Assembly (NCBI GenBank): GCA_913061435.1
Contig: CAJXUK010000034.1
Coordinates: forward strand, 1-33,871
Origin: an uncultured Thalassolituus sp.
Lineage (GTDB): Bacteria; Pseudomonadota; Gammaproteobacteria; Pseudomonadales; Oceanobacteraceae
Length of the DNA stretch: 33,871 bases
Reading direction: 5' to 3'
Within the stretch, counting starts at the first letter, position 1. The number at the start of each line of letters is the position of its first letter. The position numbers and the translations under genes were made by a program. The notes under the pieces were generated by a model. That model was not told where the DNA came from and did not search any database. It saw nothing but the letters and a program-made list of their open reading frames with translations. Positions 14,403-22,612 of the stretch are shown here, piece by piece.

Positions 14403-15841
14403 CAAATACCCAGCAGCCACCTCCAATATTAATAGCCCCTATAATGCCGTTATTTTTTAAAATGGCTTTACCCATTATTTTTGGATTATTAATTAATGGC
14501 TTATTTAATTTTGTCGATGCGTTATTCATTACTTGGGCGGTTGGTACTGATGCCATAGGTGGTGTATCGGCTGCCTTTCCGATACAAATGATTATGATCA
14601 GTATCAGCGCTATGTTGGGCAGTGGCATGGCATCGGTTATTTCTCGTTGTCTGGGTGCTAGTCAGCAATCTGGCAAGGATACCGAGGCAAGCAAAGTATT
14701 CAGTGCTTCATTATTTTTTGCAGCACTCGTAGGCTTGTTTTTATCCCTTGTAATTGTACTTTTTCGCGTAGAAATATTTAACGCCATGCAGCTACCCACT
14801 GCCCTCATTCCTTATGCCATCGATTATTTAACTCCCATTGCAGCTATTGGCATCATCAGTTTTTGTCACGGTACATTAAGTGAAGTATTACGAGCACAGG
14901 GCTTAAATGTATTAGTATTTAAACTAATGGCCAGCATGGCTCTTATGAACATTGCTTTAGATGCCTTGTTTTTATTCGTCTTTGGTTGGGGAGTTTCTGG
15001 CGCAGCTTGGGCAACCGCAATCTCTATTACTTTTGCCTTTTTGTTTGCGGTGTACTTGTTTCGTAAACACGATCATCGAATTTATTTTTCTCTAGCGCAT
15101 TTTCGTTTAATTCCCCATTTGCATAAAACCATTATGGCTTTGGGTATGCCGGTTTTTTTATCGTACACAGGTTTTGCGGTAATGCTGTTAGCCGTAAATA
15201 TTGCGTTGGTGCATGTGGCCGGCAATGACGCACAATTATTGATAAGTGCCCACGGTATTTTAAACCGTGTCTTTATGCTGGTATTTTTACCCGTACTGGG
15301 CATGATGATCGCTTTTCAAACCATTGCCGGTTTTAATTACGGCGCACAATTACAACCCCGTGTCATAGCAGTATTGCACATAGCTTTAGTTGTTAGCACC
15401 GTGTATGCCTTGTTGTGGTCAATTATTATGGTGGGGGTTCCTGAATACATTTTCCAAATATTCTCAGACGATACCGCTTTGGTGCAAACCGCTGCAGATA
15501 TATCTCGTATTGTTTTTTTAGCATTCATAACAGCTGGCGTAGCGATGATCTGCCCGGCTTTATTTCAAGCTATCGGTATGGCAATCCCAGCGATTGTATT
15601 AAATGCCTTACATACCTATTTCTTATTGCTGCCTGCTTTAGGCTTCATTGCGTATATACATACATTTTCACATTCTTTTATGCACTTTTTTTCCATTTCA
15701 ACCGTATTAAATAAACAGCTAATAACATTGGGTACTGATGGCATTTGGTGGCTATTCCCACTAACCGATGTGTTAGCCACTATACTAGTAGCTACTTATA
15801 CTTGGTTTTTTATTAATCGTTTTAAAATAGATCTTAAGTGA
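14399..15841 (+). CDS. MATE family multidrug/metabolite exporter
   Basis: This 480-residue protein is predicted to have 12 membrane helices in two homologous halves (MatE domains), each starting with the P-x3-G--L-N-L--FVD-LF--W pattern; the first is PIIFGLLINGLFNFVDALFI (25-44). Such proteins export cationic drugs, small metabolites or lipids using Na+ or H+ gradients. GTDAIGGVSAAFPIQMIM and GSGMASVISRCLGA (about 50-88) fit the family. It overlaps both neighbours by 4 bases, strongly suggesting one transcript with the sulfotransferase-like gene. Its substrate is unknown. Confidence 0.92.
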   Translation: MTNTQQPPPILIAPIMPLFFKMALPIIFGLLINGLFNFVDALFITWAVGTDAIGGVSAAFPIQMIMISISAMLGSGMASVISRCLGASQQSGKDTEASKVFSASLFFAALVGLFLSLVIVLFRVEIFNAMQLPTALIPYAIDYLTPIAAIGIISFCHGTLSEVLRAQGLNVLVFKLMASMALMNIALDALFLFVFGWGVSGAAWATAISITFAFLFAVYLFRKHDHRIYFSLAHFRLIPHLHKTIMALGMPVFLSYTGFAVMLLAVNIALVHVAGNDAQLLISAHGILNRVFMLVFLPVLGMMIAFQTIAGFNYGAQLQPRVIAVLHIALVVSTVYALLWSIIMVGVPEYIFQIFSDDTALVQTAADISRIVFLAFITAGVAMICPALFQAIGMAIPAIVLNALHTYFLLLPALGFIAYIHTFSHSFMHFFSISTVLNKQLITLGTDGIWWLFPLTDVLATILVATYTWFFINRFKIDLK

Positions 15842-15855
15842 ACAGTGAGGTTGTC

Positions 15856-16743
15856 ATGAATATTTTAATCAGCGGTGCGAGTGGACTTGTTGGTAAAGCT
15901 CTTACTCAGCACTTACAAACGCAAGGCCACAAGGTATACACCTTAAAGCGCAATGGCTCTGGTGCCGCATTTACTTGGCAGCCCGATCAGCAAAAAATAT
16001 ACTTAGACCCCTCTATTCATCTAGATGCTGTTATTAATCTTAATGGTGTCAATATTGGTGACAAACCTTGGTCTGCACAACGTAAAATAGACATCATTAA
16101 AAGCCGTGTTGATTCAACTCGCTTGTTAGCCAACACTGTGGCCACGCTAAAGTCGCCTCCTCATACTTTTATTAATGCCAGTGCCATAGGGTTTTACGGC
16201 GATACGGGCACTTCTGCTGTAAATGAAACCAGTTCAGCAGGCAGCGGCTATTTAACCGACGTGGTAACGCAATGGGAACAAGCCGCCGAAGTATTAGCCG
16301 ATACGCCTATTCGCACCGTATTCATTCGCAGCGGTGTAATACTCAGTAAAGACGCCGGTGCTCTGCAAAAAATGTTATTGCCCTTTAAATTAGGTTTGGG
16401 CGGACGAGTTGGTTCGGGGCAGCAATTTATGAGCTGGATTGCTTTGCAAGACGAAGTAAGAGCGATTGAATTTTTACTCAATAATGCTCACATCAGTGGC
16501 CCAGTAAATTTAACCAGCCCCAATGCGGTGAATAATTCTGAATTTACTTCTACGTTAGCGAAATGCTTAAACCGCCCTGCTATTTTCCCGATGCCAGGGT
16601 TTATGGTGAAGCTGCTGTTTGGTGAAATGGGGGATTTATTGTTATTGGGTGGCGCAAATGTTAAACCTAACGTCCTGCTAGAAAATGGGTTTGAGTTTAA
16701 GTACCCAGAATTGGATAAAGCATTTAAAGCAGCATTAAAGTAA
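15856..16743 (+). CDS. TIGR01777/YfcH-type NAD(P)-dependent epimerase
   Basis: This 295-residue SDR-superfamily protein has an N-terminal Rossmann motif ISGASGLVG, the strongly conserved INASAIGFYGDTG, and a C-terminal DUF1731-like segment (RPAIFPMPGFMVKLLFGEMGDLLL). These mark the TIGR01777 (E. coli YfcH) family, whose substrate is unknown. A GTG at 15838 overlaps the MATE stop, but the ATG at 15856 is preceded by GAGG at 5 bases and begins right at the Rossmann strand (MNILISGASG), so I choose it. It is the last gene before a strong terminator. Confidence 0.92.
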   Translation: MNILISGASGLVGKALTQHLQTQGHKVYTLKRNGSGAAFTWQPDQQKIYLDPSIHLDAVINLNGVNIGDKPWSAQRKIDIIKSRVDSTRLLANTVATLKSPPHTFINASAIGFYGDTGTSAVNETSSAGSGYLTDVVTQWEQAAEVLADTPIRTVFIRSGVILSKDAGALQKMLLPFKLGLGGRVGSGQQFMSWIALQDEVRAIEFLLNNAHISGPVNLTSPNAVNNSEFTSTLAKCLNRPAIFPMPGFMVKLLFGEMGDLLLLGGANVKPNVLLENGFEFKYPELDKAFKAALK

Positions 16744-16780
16744 ATTGCATTAAATTAAATTGAAGAATATAACGCCCACA

Positions 16781-16811
16781 AATAAGCCTGCTAATGCAGG
16801 CTTATTTTTTA
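16781..16811 (+). terminator. Rho-independent terminator after the epimerase gene
   Basis: AATAAGCCTGC - TAAT - GCAGGCTTATT is a perfect 11-bp stem followed by a T run. It ends the + strand transcript and also lies just downstream of the convergent ompW. Confidence 0.92.
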
Positions 16812-16841
16812 CAGGGTTAAACAGTTCTTATTAAAGAAAAA

Positions 16842-17414
16842 TTAGAACTTGTAACCAACGCCAGCCATTACAACGATTGGATCGATTTCAACTGTATTAT
16901 TAGAGCCTTTAAGATCCGTATCAATATCAATGTACCAAACGCCTACGTTGGCCATCCAATTATCATCAATATGGTAGTTAGCACCTGCAGAAACTGATAA
17001 ACCGAAGCTGTCTTCTAATACAACATTATCTTCATCGAAGAAGATGGTCATGTTCAAACCAGCTCCTACGTATGGCTGAAGCGCTGAACTCGAATCCATT
17101 GGATAGTATTGCGCAGAAACCGTTGGCGGCAAATGTTTGGTCGTAGCAATTCGATTACCACCCGCTTCTATCGTATGTTTAAAAGGCGTTGCTGCTAATA
17201 CTTCAATCCCAATCTGAGGTGTAACCATGTAGGTTCCAGTTAAGCCTAATTGCGTATCATCTTTGACTTTAACACCACTAATGCCCGAGTCATCTTTCGG
17301 TGATACGTTAATGACACCTGCTTTAACCATAATGTCGCCGGCTTCATACGCCATAACTTGCGTTGAACCGAATACTGCAATACTTGTTGCTAATAATGTA
17401 GATGTTAGTTTCAT
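16842..17414 (-). CDS. ompW: Outer membrane protein OmpW
   Basis: OmpW is an eight-stranded outer-membrane beta-barrel. The chosen ATG (17414) begins a clear signal peptide, MKLTSTLLATSIAVFGSTQVMA, cut before YEAGD; AGGAG lies 8 bases upstream. A longer reading from 17477 would put a basic stretch before the signal and is rejected. Mature features: AGDIMVKAGVINVSP at the start, LPPTVSAQYYPMD, PYVGAGLNMTIFFDE, and a terminal aromatic residue (GVGYKF) as required for barrel insertion. An FNR-type site lies 90 bases upstream. In enterobacteria OmpW is induced without oxygen by FNR/ArcA. Confidence 0.96.
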   Translation of the reverse strand: MKLTSTLLATSIAVFGSTQVMAYEAGDIMVKAGVINVSPKDDSGISGVKVKDDTQLGLTGTYMVTPQIGIEVLAATPFKHTIEAGGNRIATTKHLPPTVSAQYYPMDSSSALQPYVGAGLNMTIFFDEDNVVLEDSFGLSVSAGANYHIDDNWMANVGVWYIDIDTDLKGSNNTVEIDPIVVMAGVGYKF

Positions 17415-17503
17415 GAAGAAAACTCCTGACCTGTATTTAAAAGGCTTAAAAACCTTGTGGGTAATGAATGAAGGCATTATTAAGATTTAGTCATTAGGCA
17501 GTA

Positions 17504-17517
17504 TTGATACAAATCAA
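17504..17517. promoter_or_regulatory. FNR/Anr-type binding site upstream of ompW
   Basis: TTGATACAAATCAA is a perfect match to the FNR consensus TTGAT-N4-ATCAA. It lies 90 bases from the ompW ATG and about 280 from the divergent carotenoid gene, so ompW is the likely target. Confidence 0.85.
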
Positions 17518-17580
17518 CAAATATTCGCAGCCATAAAAAAGTTGCTAGCAAAAGCTGACCTACATCAATTAAACACATCA

Positions 17581-17599
17581 ATGACTCAATATGAGTCAT
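17581..17599. repeat. Perfect inverted repeat ATGACTC-N5-GAGTCAT
   Basis: Seven-base arms are separated by AATAT, followed by an A-rich tract. It lies between ompW and the carotenoid gene. It could be an operator. It is unlikely to be a terminator because no T run follows on either strand. Confidence 0.6.
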
Positions 17600-17799
17600 A
17601 AAAAATTCAAATAAAAATAAAAAAACAACAAAGTAGAAGCCCTTTTATACAAACAAAATGGTCATAACAACGATGGTGTAAATTAGTATACGGATAACAA
17701 CAGCTGTAACTTTACCCACTTAAAGCAAATTATTACTCTGGTTCTATTAATCTTTCATTAATTTTCATTAACTTTTAATTAACCAGTAGAGTAAATCCG

Positions 17800-18696
17800 A
17801 TGGCTTTTATCACCTTTGAGATCCTTTTATGGATTTTATTTGCCTTATCTTTGGTCGATGCCAATAAACGTTGGGGCTTAAACAAAACCTTATTATTTTT
17901 TGTTCCGTTATTTATTTATGGCTGGATATTAGAAGCCTCTGCCATTGGCATTTTTCAACGCTACGAATATGGCGATGGATTTTTTGTAACTTTATTTGGT
18001 GCGCCTCTTTGCATTGCTGCAGGTTGGGCGGCAATAACCTACAGTGGTTTTTGCATTGCTCAAACCTATACCCAAAATCATTTTAAAATTGCTGCGTTCA
18101 CGGCACTTTGGGGCTTAAGTATTGATTTCTCAATGGATGGTTTAGCTGTATTGATGGGTTACTGGACTTGGTTTGCACCAGCGGATGTGGTGTTGCCTTA
18201 TTTTGATGTGCCGGTTTCTAATTTTATTGGCTGGTTTATTATTTTATCTTTCTTTTCGTTTTTTCATCTGCGCTGGCAAGATACCAAAATTAGAAAAATG
18301 TTATTCGGTTTCGATGCGGTTATCCCAGCACTGCCAGCCCTTTTAATCGCCATTGCAATCATGTTAGAAAGTGAATACGAACGTTTATTTATTACCTTCC
18401 CTTGGTGGCTCATGCTGATTATTTTTATTGTTCCGCTGGTTGTTATTTTATCCGTTTGGCTACTAAAAAAGCCCAACCTTTCTCAATTTGAAGACACTCA
18501 AAGTTTCAAGGTGCCACTCTTGATTAGCCATGCGCTGCATGGCTTCTTTTTCATTATGTCTATTTATGTGGGGATTACATCGGGAGACTGGCGTTATTTA
18601 ATCGTTGCTTTAGTTGCTGGGGTCCCACTTTTGGCCCATGGAATTGGTTCAAAACAACAAGGTACTGACAGTGCACAAAAGTTAGCTATTAACTGA
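17800..18696 (+). CDS. Carotenoid biosynthesis protein (CruF/DUF422-like)
   Basis: This 298-residue, strongly hydrophobic protein has about seven to eight membrane helices. The segments IYGWILEASAIG...YEYGD, LFGAPLCIAAGWAAITYSG and LMGYWTWF...YFDVPVSNFIGWFII match the pattern of the DUF422 family (the W-x-W followed by YFGVP-SNF-GW). Known members such as CruF hydrate the 1',2' bond of carotenoids. No other carotenoid gene (crtB, crtI, crtE) is in the window, so the substrate is unproven and the protein could act on another isoprenoid. It is single and bounded downstream by a terminator. Confidence 0.75.
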   Translation: MAFITFEILLWILFALSLVDANKRWGLNKTLLFFVPLFIYGWILEASAIGIFQRYEYGDGFFVTLFGAPLCIAAGWAAITYSGFCIAQTYTQNHFKIAAFTALWGLSIDFSMDGLAVLMGYWTWFAPADVVLPYFDVPVSNFIGWFIILSFFSFFHLRWQDTKIRKMLFGFDAVIPALPALLIAIAIMLESEYERLFITFPWWLMLIIFIVPLVVILSVWLLKKPNLSQFEDTQSFKVPLLISHALHGFFFIMSIYVGITSGDWRYLIVALVAGVPLLAHGIGSKQQGTDSAQKLAIN

Positions 18697-18752
18697 TCAT
18701 TAACCACTAACTAATAGAGCGTTTAATATATTTTAAAAAAAGCTTTTTTTTA

Positions 18753-18791
18753 AAGCCCTCTTTTAAATAAGCCCTCTTTTAAACAAGCCCT
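18753..18791. repeat. Three tandem copies of AAGCCCTC-TTTTAAA-like unit
   Basis: AAGCCCTC occurs at 18753-18760, 18769-18776 and 18784-18791, the first two followed by TTTTAAA. The third copy forms the left arm of the terminator. Confidence 0.8.
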
Positions 18792-18808
18792 CTACTGAGG
18801 GCTTATTT
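18784..18808. terminator. Rho-independent terminator between convergent genes
   Basis: AAGCCCTC - TACT - GAGGGCTT followed by ATTTTGT. The stem is perfect over 8 bases and lies between the 3' ends of the carotenoid gene (+) and the FAD dehydrogenase (-). Confidence 0.8.
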
Positions 18809-18821
18809 TGTAATTGAAGGT

Positions 18822-20459
18822 TTATACTTTGGCATTCATGCTCAACGCCATCGCTTCGGCGATTTTTATACCGTCAATCGCTGCCGACATAATACCACCA
18901 GCATACCCAGCACCTTCTCCAGCAGGGTAAAACCCTTGTACATTAATACTCTGAAAGCTGTCATCTCGCTTAATACTAATAGGCGCAGAGGTTCGCGTTT
19001 CTACCCCGGTTAATAACGCATCGTCTTTAGCAAAACCACGAATCTTACGATTAAACGCCGGAATCGCTTCACGAATGGCTTCTATCGCAAAATCCGGTAA
19101 CGTTTTCGACAAGTCGGTTAATTTTATACCGGGCTTAAACGAAGGCTGAACACTGCCTAAGCTGTCGAGAGATTTCTTTTCAGAATCAATGCCTTTCATA
19201 AAATCGCCAACGGTTTGCGCTGGGGCATCGTAATTAGACCCGCCTATGAGATAGGCCTTTCTTTCTAATTCACGCTGAAATTCAATACCTGCTAATGGGC
19301 CACCAGGGTAATCACTGGGGTCAATGCCCACAACCACCGCACTGTTGGCGTTGCGTTCATTACGCGAGTACTGGCTCATGCCGTTGGTAACGACTTGGTG
19401 TTCTTCAGAAGCCGCGGCCACTACCGTTCCTCCTGGACACATACAAAAACTGTATACAGAACGACCATTTTTACAGTGATGCACCAGTTTATAATCAGCA
19501 GCACCTAAAATTTTATTGCCCGCATTTGGGCCAAAACGGGCGGCATCGATGGTCGATTGTTCATGTTCAATACGAAACCCTACCGAAAAAGGCTTGGCTT
19601 CTATGTAAACGCCCTTGTTGTATAGCATTTCAAAGGTATCGCGAGCGCTATGACCAATAGCAAAAGCAATATGATTTGATAGGAGTTTTTCACCACTAGA
19701 CAGAGTTAAGCCGGTAATACGATTTCCGGCTGAGGTCTTTTCTAATTCAATATCGTCGACACGACTACTGAAACGAATTTCTCCACCTAAACGAATGATT
19801 TCGGCGCGCATTTTTTCAACCATCGAAACCAGCTTAAACGTTCCAATGTGGGGCTTACTCACGTACATAATTTCATCAGGAGCGCCCGAGGCCACAAATT
19901 CGGCCAATACTTTTCGGCTGTATTGTTTCGGGTCTTTCACTTGGCTGTACAGCTTTCCATCAGAAAAGGTGCCAGCACCCCCTTCACCAAACTGCACATT
20001 GGATTCGGTATTGAGTACTTTCTGACGCCAAAAGCCAAAGGTATCTTTGGTGCGCTCACGTACTTCTTTGCCCCTGTCCAGAACGATTGGTTTATAACCC
20101 ATTTGCGCCAGGGTTAAACCGGCAAGCAATCCACATGGGCCAAAGCCAACGATGATGGGACGCTCTGTTAACTCTGCCGGTGCTTGGGCAACAAAATGAT
20201 AGTCTAAATCAGGGGTTTGTTTAATTAGCTGATCGTCAGCAAATTTTTCTAATAGTTCAGCTTCAAGCGCGCTCGATACTTCAACATCTAAGGTATAAAT
20301 CAGAAAAATATCGGATTTCTTACGTGCATCATAACCCCGACGGAACATATTAAAGCTCAGCAATTGCTCTGGAGTAATATCAAGAGTGGTTAAAACGGTT
20401 TGTTTTAGTGCTTGGTCGTTATGATCAAGGGGAAGTTTGATGTTGCTGAGACGGATCAT
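18822..20459 (-). CDS. FAD-dependent dehydrogenase (COG2509 type)
   Basis: The protein is 545 residues. An N-terminal domain of about 95 residues with the family's RRGYDARKK (about 40-48) precedes the dinucleotide-binding motif GFGPCGLLAGL (105-115), ending in the acidic/basic VLDRGKEV. Downstream are the family-typical GEGGAGTFSDGKLYSQVKD and CMCPGGTVVAAASE, and a C-terminal FAD-contacting GFYPAGEGAGYAGGI. This is the 'uncharacterised FAD-dependent dehydrogenase' family found across bacteria; the substrate is unknown. AAGG lies 7 bases before the ATG. It stands alone on its strand, with 152 bases to the GST gene. Confidence 0.92.
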   Translation of the reverse strand: MIRLSNIKLPLDHNDQALKQTVLTTLDITPEQLLSFNMFRRGYDARKKSDIFLIYTLDVEVSSALEAELLEKFADDQLIKQTPDLDYHFVAQAPAELTERPIIVGFGPCGLLAGLTLAQMGYKPIVLDRGKEVRERTKDTFGFWRQKVLNTESNVQFGEGGAGTFSDGKLYSQVKDPKQYSRKVLAEFVASGAPDEIMYVSKPHIGTFKLVSMVEKMRAEIIRLGGEIRFSSRVDDIELEKTSAGNRITGLTLSSGEKLLSNHIAFAIGHSARDTFEMLYNKGVYIEAKPFSVGFRIEHEQSTIDAARFGPNAGNKILGAADYKLVHHCKNGRSVYSFCMCPGGTVVAAASEEHQVVTNGMSQYSRNERNANSAVVVGIDPSDYPGGPLAGIEFQRELERKAYLIGGSNYDAPAQTVGDFMKGIDSEKKSLDSLGSVQPSFKPGIKLTDLSKTLPDFAIEAIREAIPAFNRKIRGFAKDDALLTGVETRTSAPISIKRDDSFQSINVQGFYPAGEGAGYAGGIMSAAIDGIKIAEAMALSMNAKV

Positions 20460-20611
20460 GCGGGTGCCTTTACACTGACAACAGTGCGTAATAATTTAAT
20501 AGTTACTTAGTTATAGTAAAGGCGTCATTTTACGGTATTTTGATGGGTTTATATAGCGGCTAGCAGCGAACTGCTAGCACACGTTACTAATCAACTAATT
20601 AGCCAAACAAA

Positions 20612-21280
20612 TCAGCCAAAGCTCGCGGCTTTTTGATACGCAGGTCGCTGCTGAACCTTAGCTAAATAAGCTTGTGTTTTTTCATGGTCTTTTAACAAAC
20701 CATTGCTGGCTGCAATTTCTAGAATAATCGTCATCATGATATCTGCGGCGGTGAACTCACTGCCGGCAAAATACTCACGCTGCGCTAGCGTCGATTCGAT
20801 ATAACTAAAATCTAAACCGACTTCTTTTGCCACATAACCATCCATCGGTTGGTCGCCATGACGGCTTTCCATTCCCATGAATAGTTTGAACATCACGGGC
20901 ATTGCCAGCGAGCCTTCAGCAAAGTGAGACCATTCCAGATATTGATAATATTCTTGGCTGCCCGCTTTGGGTCGCAGAACTTTATCGGTCATGGGGTTAT
21001 AAGCATTTTTATCCAGAATGTATTCCATAATGGTACTGGACTCGCATAGGGTGATTTCACCCTCGATACTCTCACTACTATCGCAATCGCTGCTGGCATT
21101 AAGACGATCAACAATCACTGGCGCTTTACTCAGCGGATGAACCGCTTTTAAACTTGCCGGTGCCAAGTGTGTTTGAGCATCGCGTTGATGATCGATTTTC
21201 TGATACGGCATTTGTAACTCTTCTAATAACCACAATACGCGCTTAGAACGAGACTGATTTAAATGGTGTACGGTTAACAT
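20612..21280 (-). CDS. Glutathione S-transferase
   Basis: The 222-residue cytosolic GST has an N-terminal thioredoxin-like half (LTVHHLNQSRSKRVLWLLEE at the start, then the SKAPVIVD cis-proline strand and CESSTIMEYIL, the ES glutathione-binding pair) and an all-helical C-terminal half with the conserved FTAADIMM N-capping motif. It would conjugate glutathione to electrophiles. The ribosome binding site AAGGAAG is clear. It lies 33 bases downstream of the MDR reductase on the same strand, so co-transcription is likely. A run of serine and acidic residues (NASSDCDSSESIE) is an unusual surface insertion between the first-domain strands. Confidence 0.94.
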   Translation of the reverse strand: MLTVHHLNQSRSKRVLWLLEELQMPYQKIDHQRDAQTHLAPASLKAVHPLSKAPVIVDRLNASSDCDSSESIEGEITLCESSTIMEYILDKNAYNPMTDKVLRPKAGSQEYYQYLEWSHFAEGSLAMPVMFKLFMGMESRHGDQPMDGYVAKEVGLDFSYIESTLAQREYFAGSEFTAADIMMTIILEIAASNGLLKDHEKTQAYLAKVQQRPAYQKAASFG

Positions 21281-21313
21281 GCATCTTCCTTTTTGATTAC
21301 AGTGCGTCTTTTA

Positions 21314-22363
21314 TTAAAGAGCATCAGGGCCAACTCGAACCACTAACTTACCGAAGTTTTTGCCTTCTAATAAACCCGCAAACGATTCAACCGCTTTCTC
21401 TAAACCGTTAACCATATCTTCACGGTATTTGATTTTTCCATCCTGCAACCACTGCGACATGTCTGTGCTGAATTCATTGTAACGATGACCATAATCGTCA
21501 AAAACAATAAAGCCCTGCATTTTAATGCGCTTAACCAACAGATTGCCCATTAGTGCACCCATTCGATCAGGACCTTGAGGTAATTCTGTCGCGTTATATT
21601 GTGCGATCATTCCGCACAAAGGCACACGGGCACACGAATTTAATAACGGTAAAACCGCATCAAAGACCTTGCCACCTACGTTTTCAAAATACACATCAAT
21701 GCCGTTATCACAAGCTTTGGCTAGTTGCTCAGCTAAGTCATCTGCTTTATGGTCGATACAGGCATCAAAGCCTAATTCTTCAACCGCCGAGCGACATTTG
21801 TCTTCGCCTCCGGCAATACCGACAACCTTGCAGCCTTTTAATTTGGCGATCTGCCCAACCAAGCTGCCTACTGCCCCTGTTGCTGCTGCAACCACGATAG
21901 TTTCACCGGCTTTTGGCTGGCCAATATCCAGCAAGCCCATATAGGCGGTTAAACCTGGCATACCCATCACGCCTAATGCGTAAGAAGGTTTTACGGGTTC
22001 CATACCCAGTTTTAATAAATCAACACCATCAGAGATGGCATAATCTTGCCAACCAGAAAATGACACTACCCACTCACCAACGGTGTAATTTGGGTTATTA
22101 GATTCTTCTACTCGGCACACCGTGCCACCCACCATAGTTCCGCCAATGGCAACCGGTTCGGCGTACGATTTAGCATCGCTCATGCGGCCACGCATGTAGG
22201 GGTCGAGTGATAAAAATACCGTGCGTAGTAACACTTCACCTTGTTTAGGGGTTGGCTTATCGGATTCAACAAAGTTGAAGTGTTCTAAATTTGGCGCGCC
22301 AACTGGGCGAGTTTTTAATGTCCACTGCCGGTTTACGCTAGATGTTTGCTGAAGTGCTTTCAT
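21314..22363 (-). CDS. Zinc-independent MDR NADP-dependent oxidoreductase (leukotriene B4 dehydrogenase/CurA type)
   Basis: This 349-residue medium-chain reductase lacks the structural and catalytic zinc ligands. Family marks are FLSLDPYMRGRMSD (50-63), GMPGLTAYMGLLDIG (135-148), the coenzyme motif AATGAVGSLVGQ (160-171), YFENVGG, CGMIAQYN and LLEGKNFGKLVVRV at the end. These enzymes reduce the C=C bond of alpha,beta-unsaturated aldehydes and ketones with NADPH. Location between GST and the aldehyde reductase fits a shared role in removing reactive carbonyls. Confidence 0.93.
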   Translation of the reverse strand: MKALQQTSSVNRQWTLKTRPVGAPNLEHFNFVESDKPTPKQGEVLLRTVFLSLDPYMRGRMSDAKSYAEPVAIGGTMVGGTVCRVEESNNPNYTVGEWVVSFSGWQDYAISDGVDLLKLGMEPVKPSYALGVMGMPGLTAYMGLLDIGQPKAGETIVVAAATGAVGSLVGQIAKLKGCKVVGIAGGEDKCRSAVEELGFDACIDHKADDLAEQLAKACDNGIDVYFENVGGKVFDAVLPLLNSCARVPLCGMIAQYNATELPQGPDRMGALMGNLLVKRIKMQGFIVFDDYGHRYNEFSTDMSQWLQDGKIKYREDMVNGLEKAVESFAGLLEGKNFGKLVVRVGPDAL

Positions 22364-22530
22364 AACAATCTCACTTTATTCAAGGTATACGCTAGCGCTT
22401 TAATCAGAATTAAAGTTTGCATTTGCGTGTCCATTGATGAATTTAAGCTAAAAATTAAACTGGATATTTGAGCTAGATATTTAAACTAGGAACTTAACGT
22501 TTGGATCAATAAAAATTAACGTTAAATAAA

Positions 22531-22559
22531 TTGGCTGCAGTGATAAAAACCGCAGCCAA
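22531..22559 (-). terminator. Probable terminator after the YqhD-type gene
   Basis: TTGGCTGC and GCAGCCAA pair around a 13-base loop. On the minus strand the stem is followed by TTTATTT. A second palindrome, AGAGCTATT-T-AATAGCTCT, lies just to its right at about 22582-22600 and is followed by Ts only on the + strand. Confidence 0.6.
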
Positions 22560-22612
22560 TTGTTTTGGTAGAGCTTTTTAGTAGAGCTATTTAATAGCTC
22601 TTTTTAGTAGCG

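Larger units (their letters stand above)
17415..17799. other. Divergent intergenic region between ompW and the carotenoid gene
   Basis: No gene is supported. It holds an FNR-type site (17504-17517) and a separate perfect 7-bp-arm palindrome (17581-17599). The remainder is AT-rich and likely carries the two divergent promoters. Confidence 0.6.

Noticed and set aside
16842..17477. Longer start (ATG 17477) for OmpW
   Set aside because: It would bury the signal peptide behind 21 residues. The ATG at 17414 has AGGAG and starts the signal sequence.
22582..22600. AGAGCTATT-T-AATAGCTCT palindrome followed by Ts on the + strand
   Set aside because: It is a good hairpin, but no + strand gene lies upstream of it, so I do not call it the operon's main terminator.
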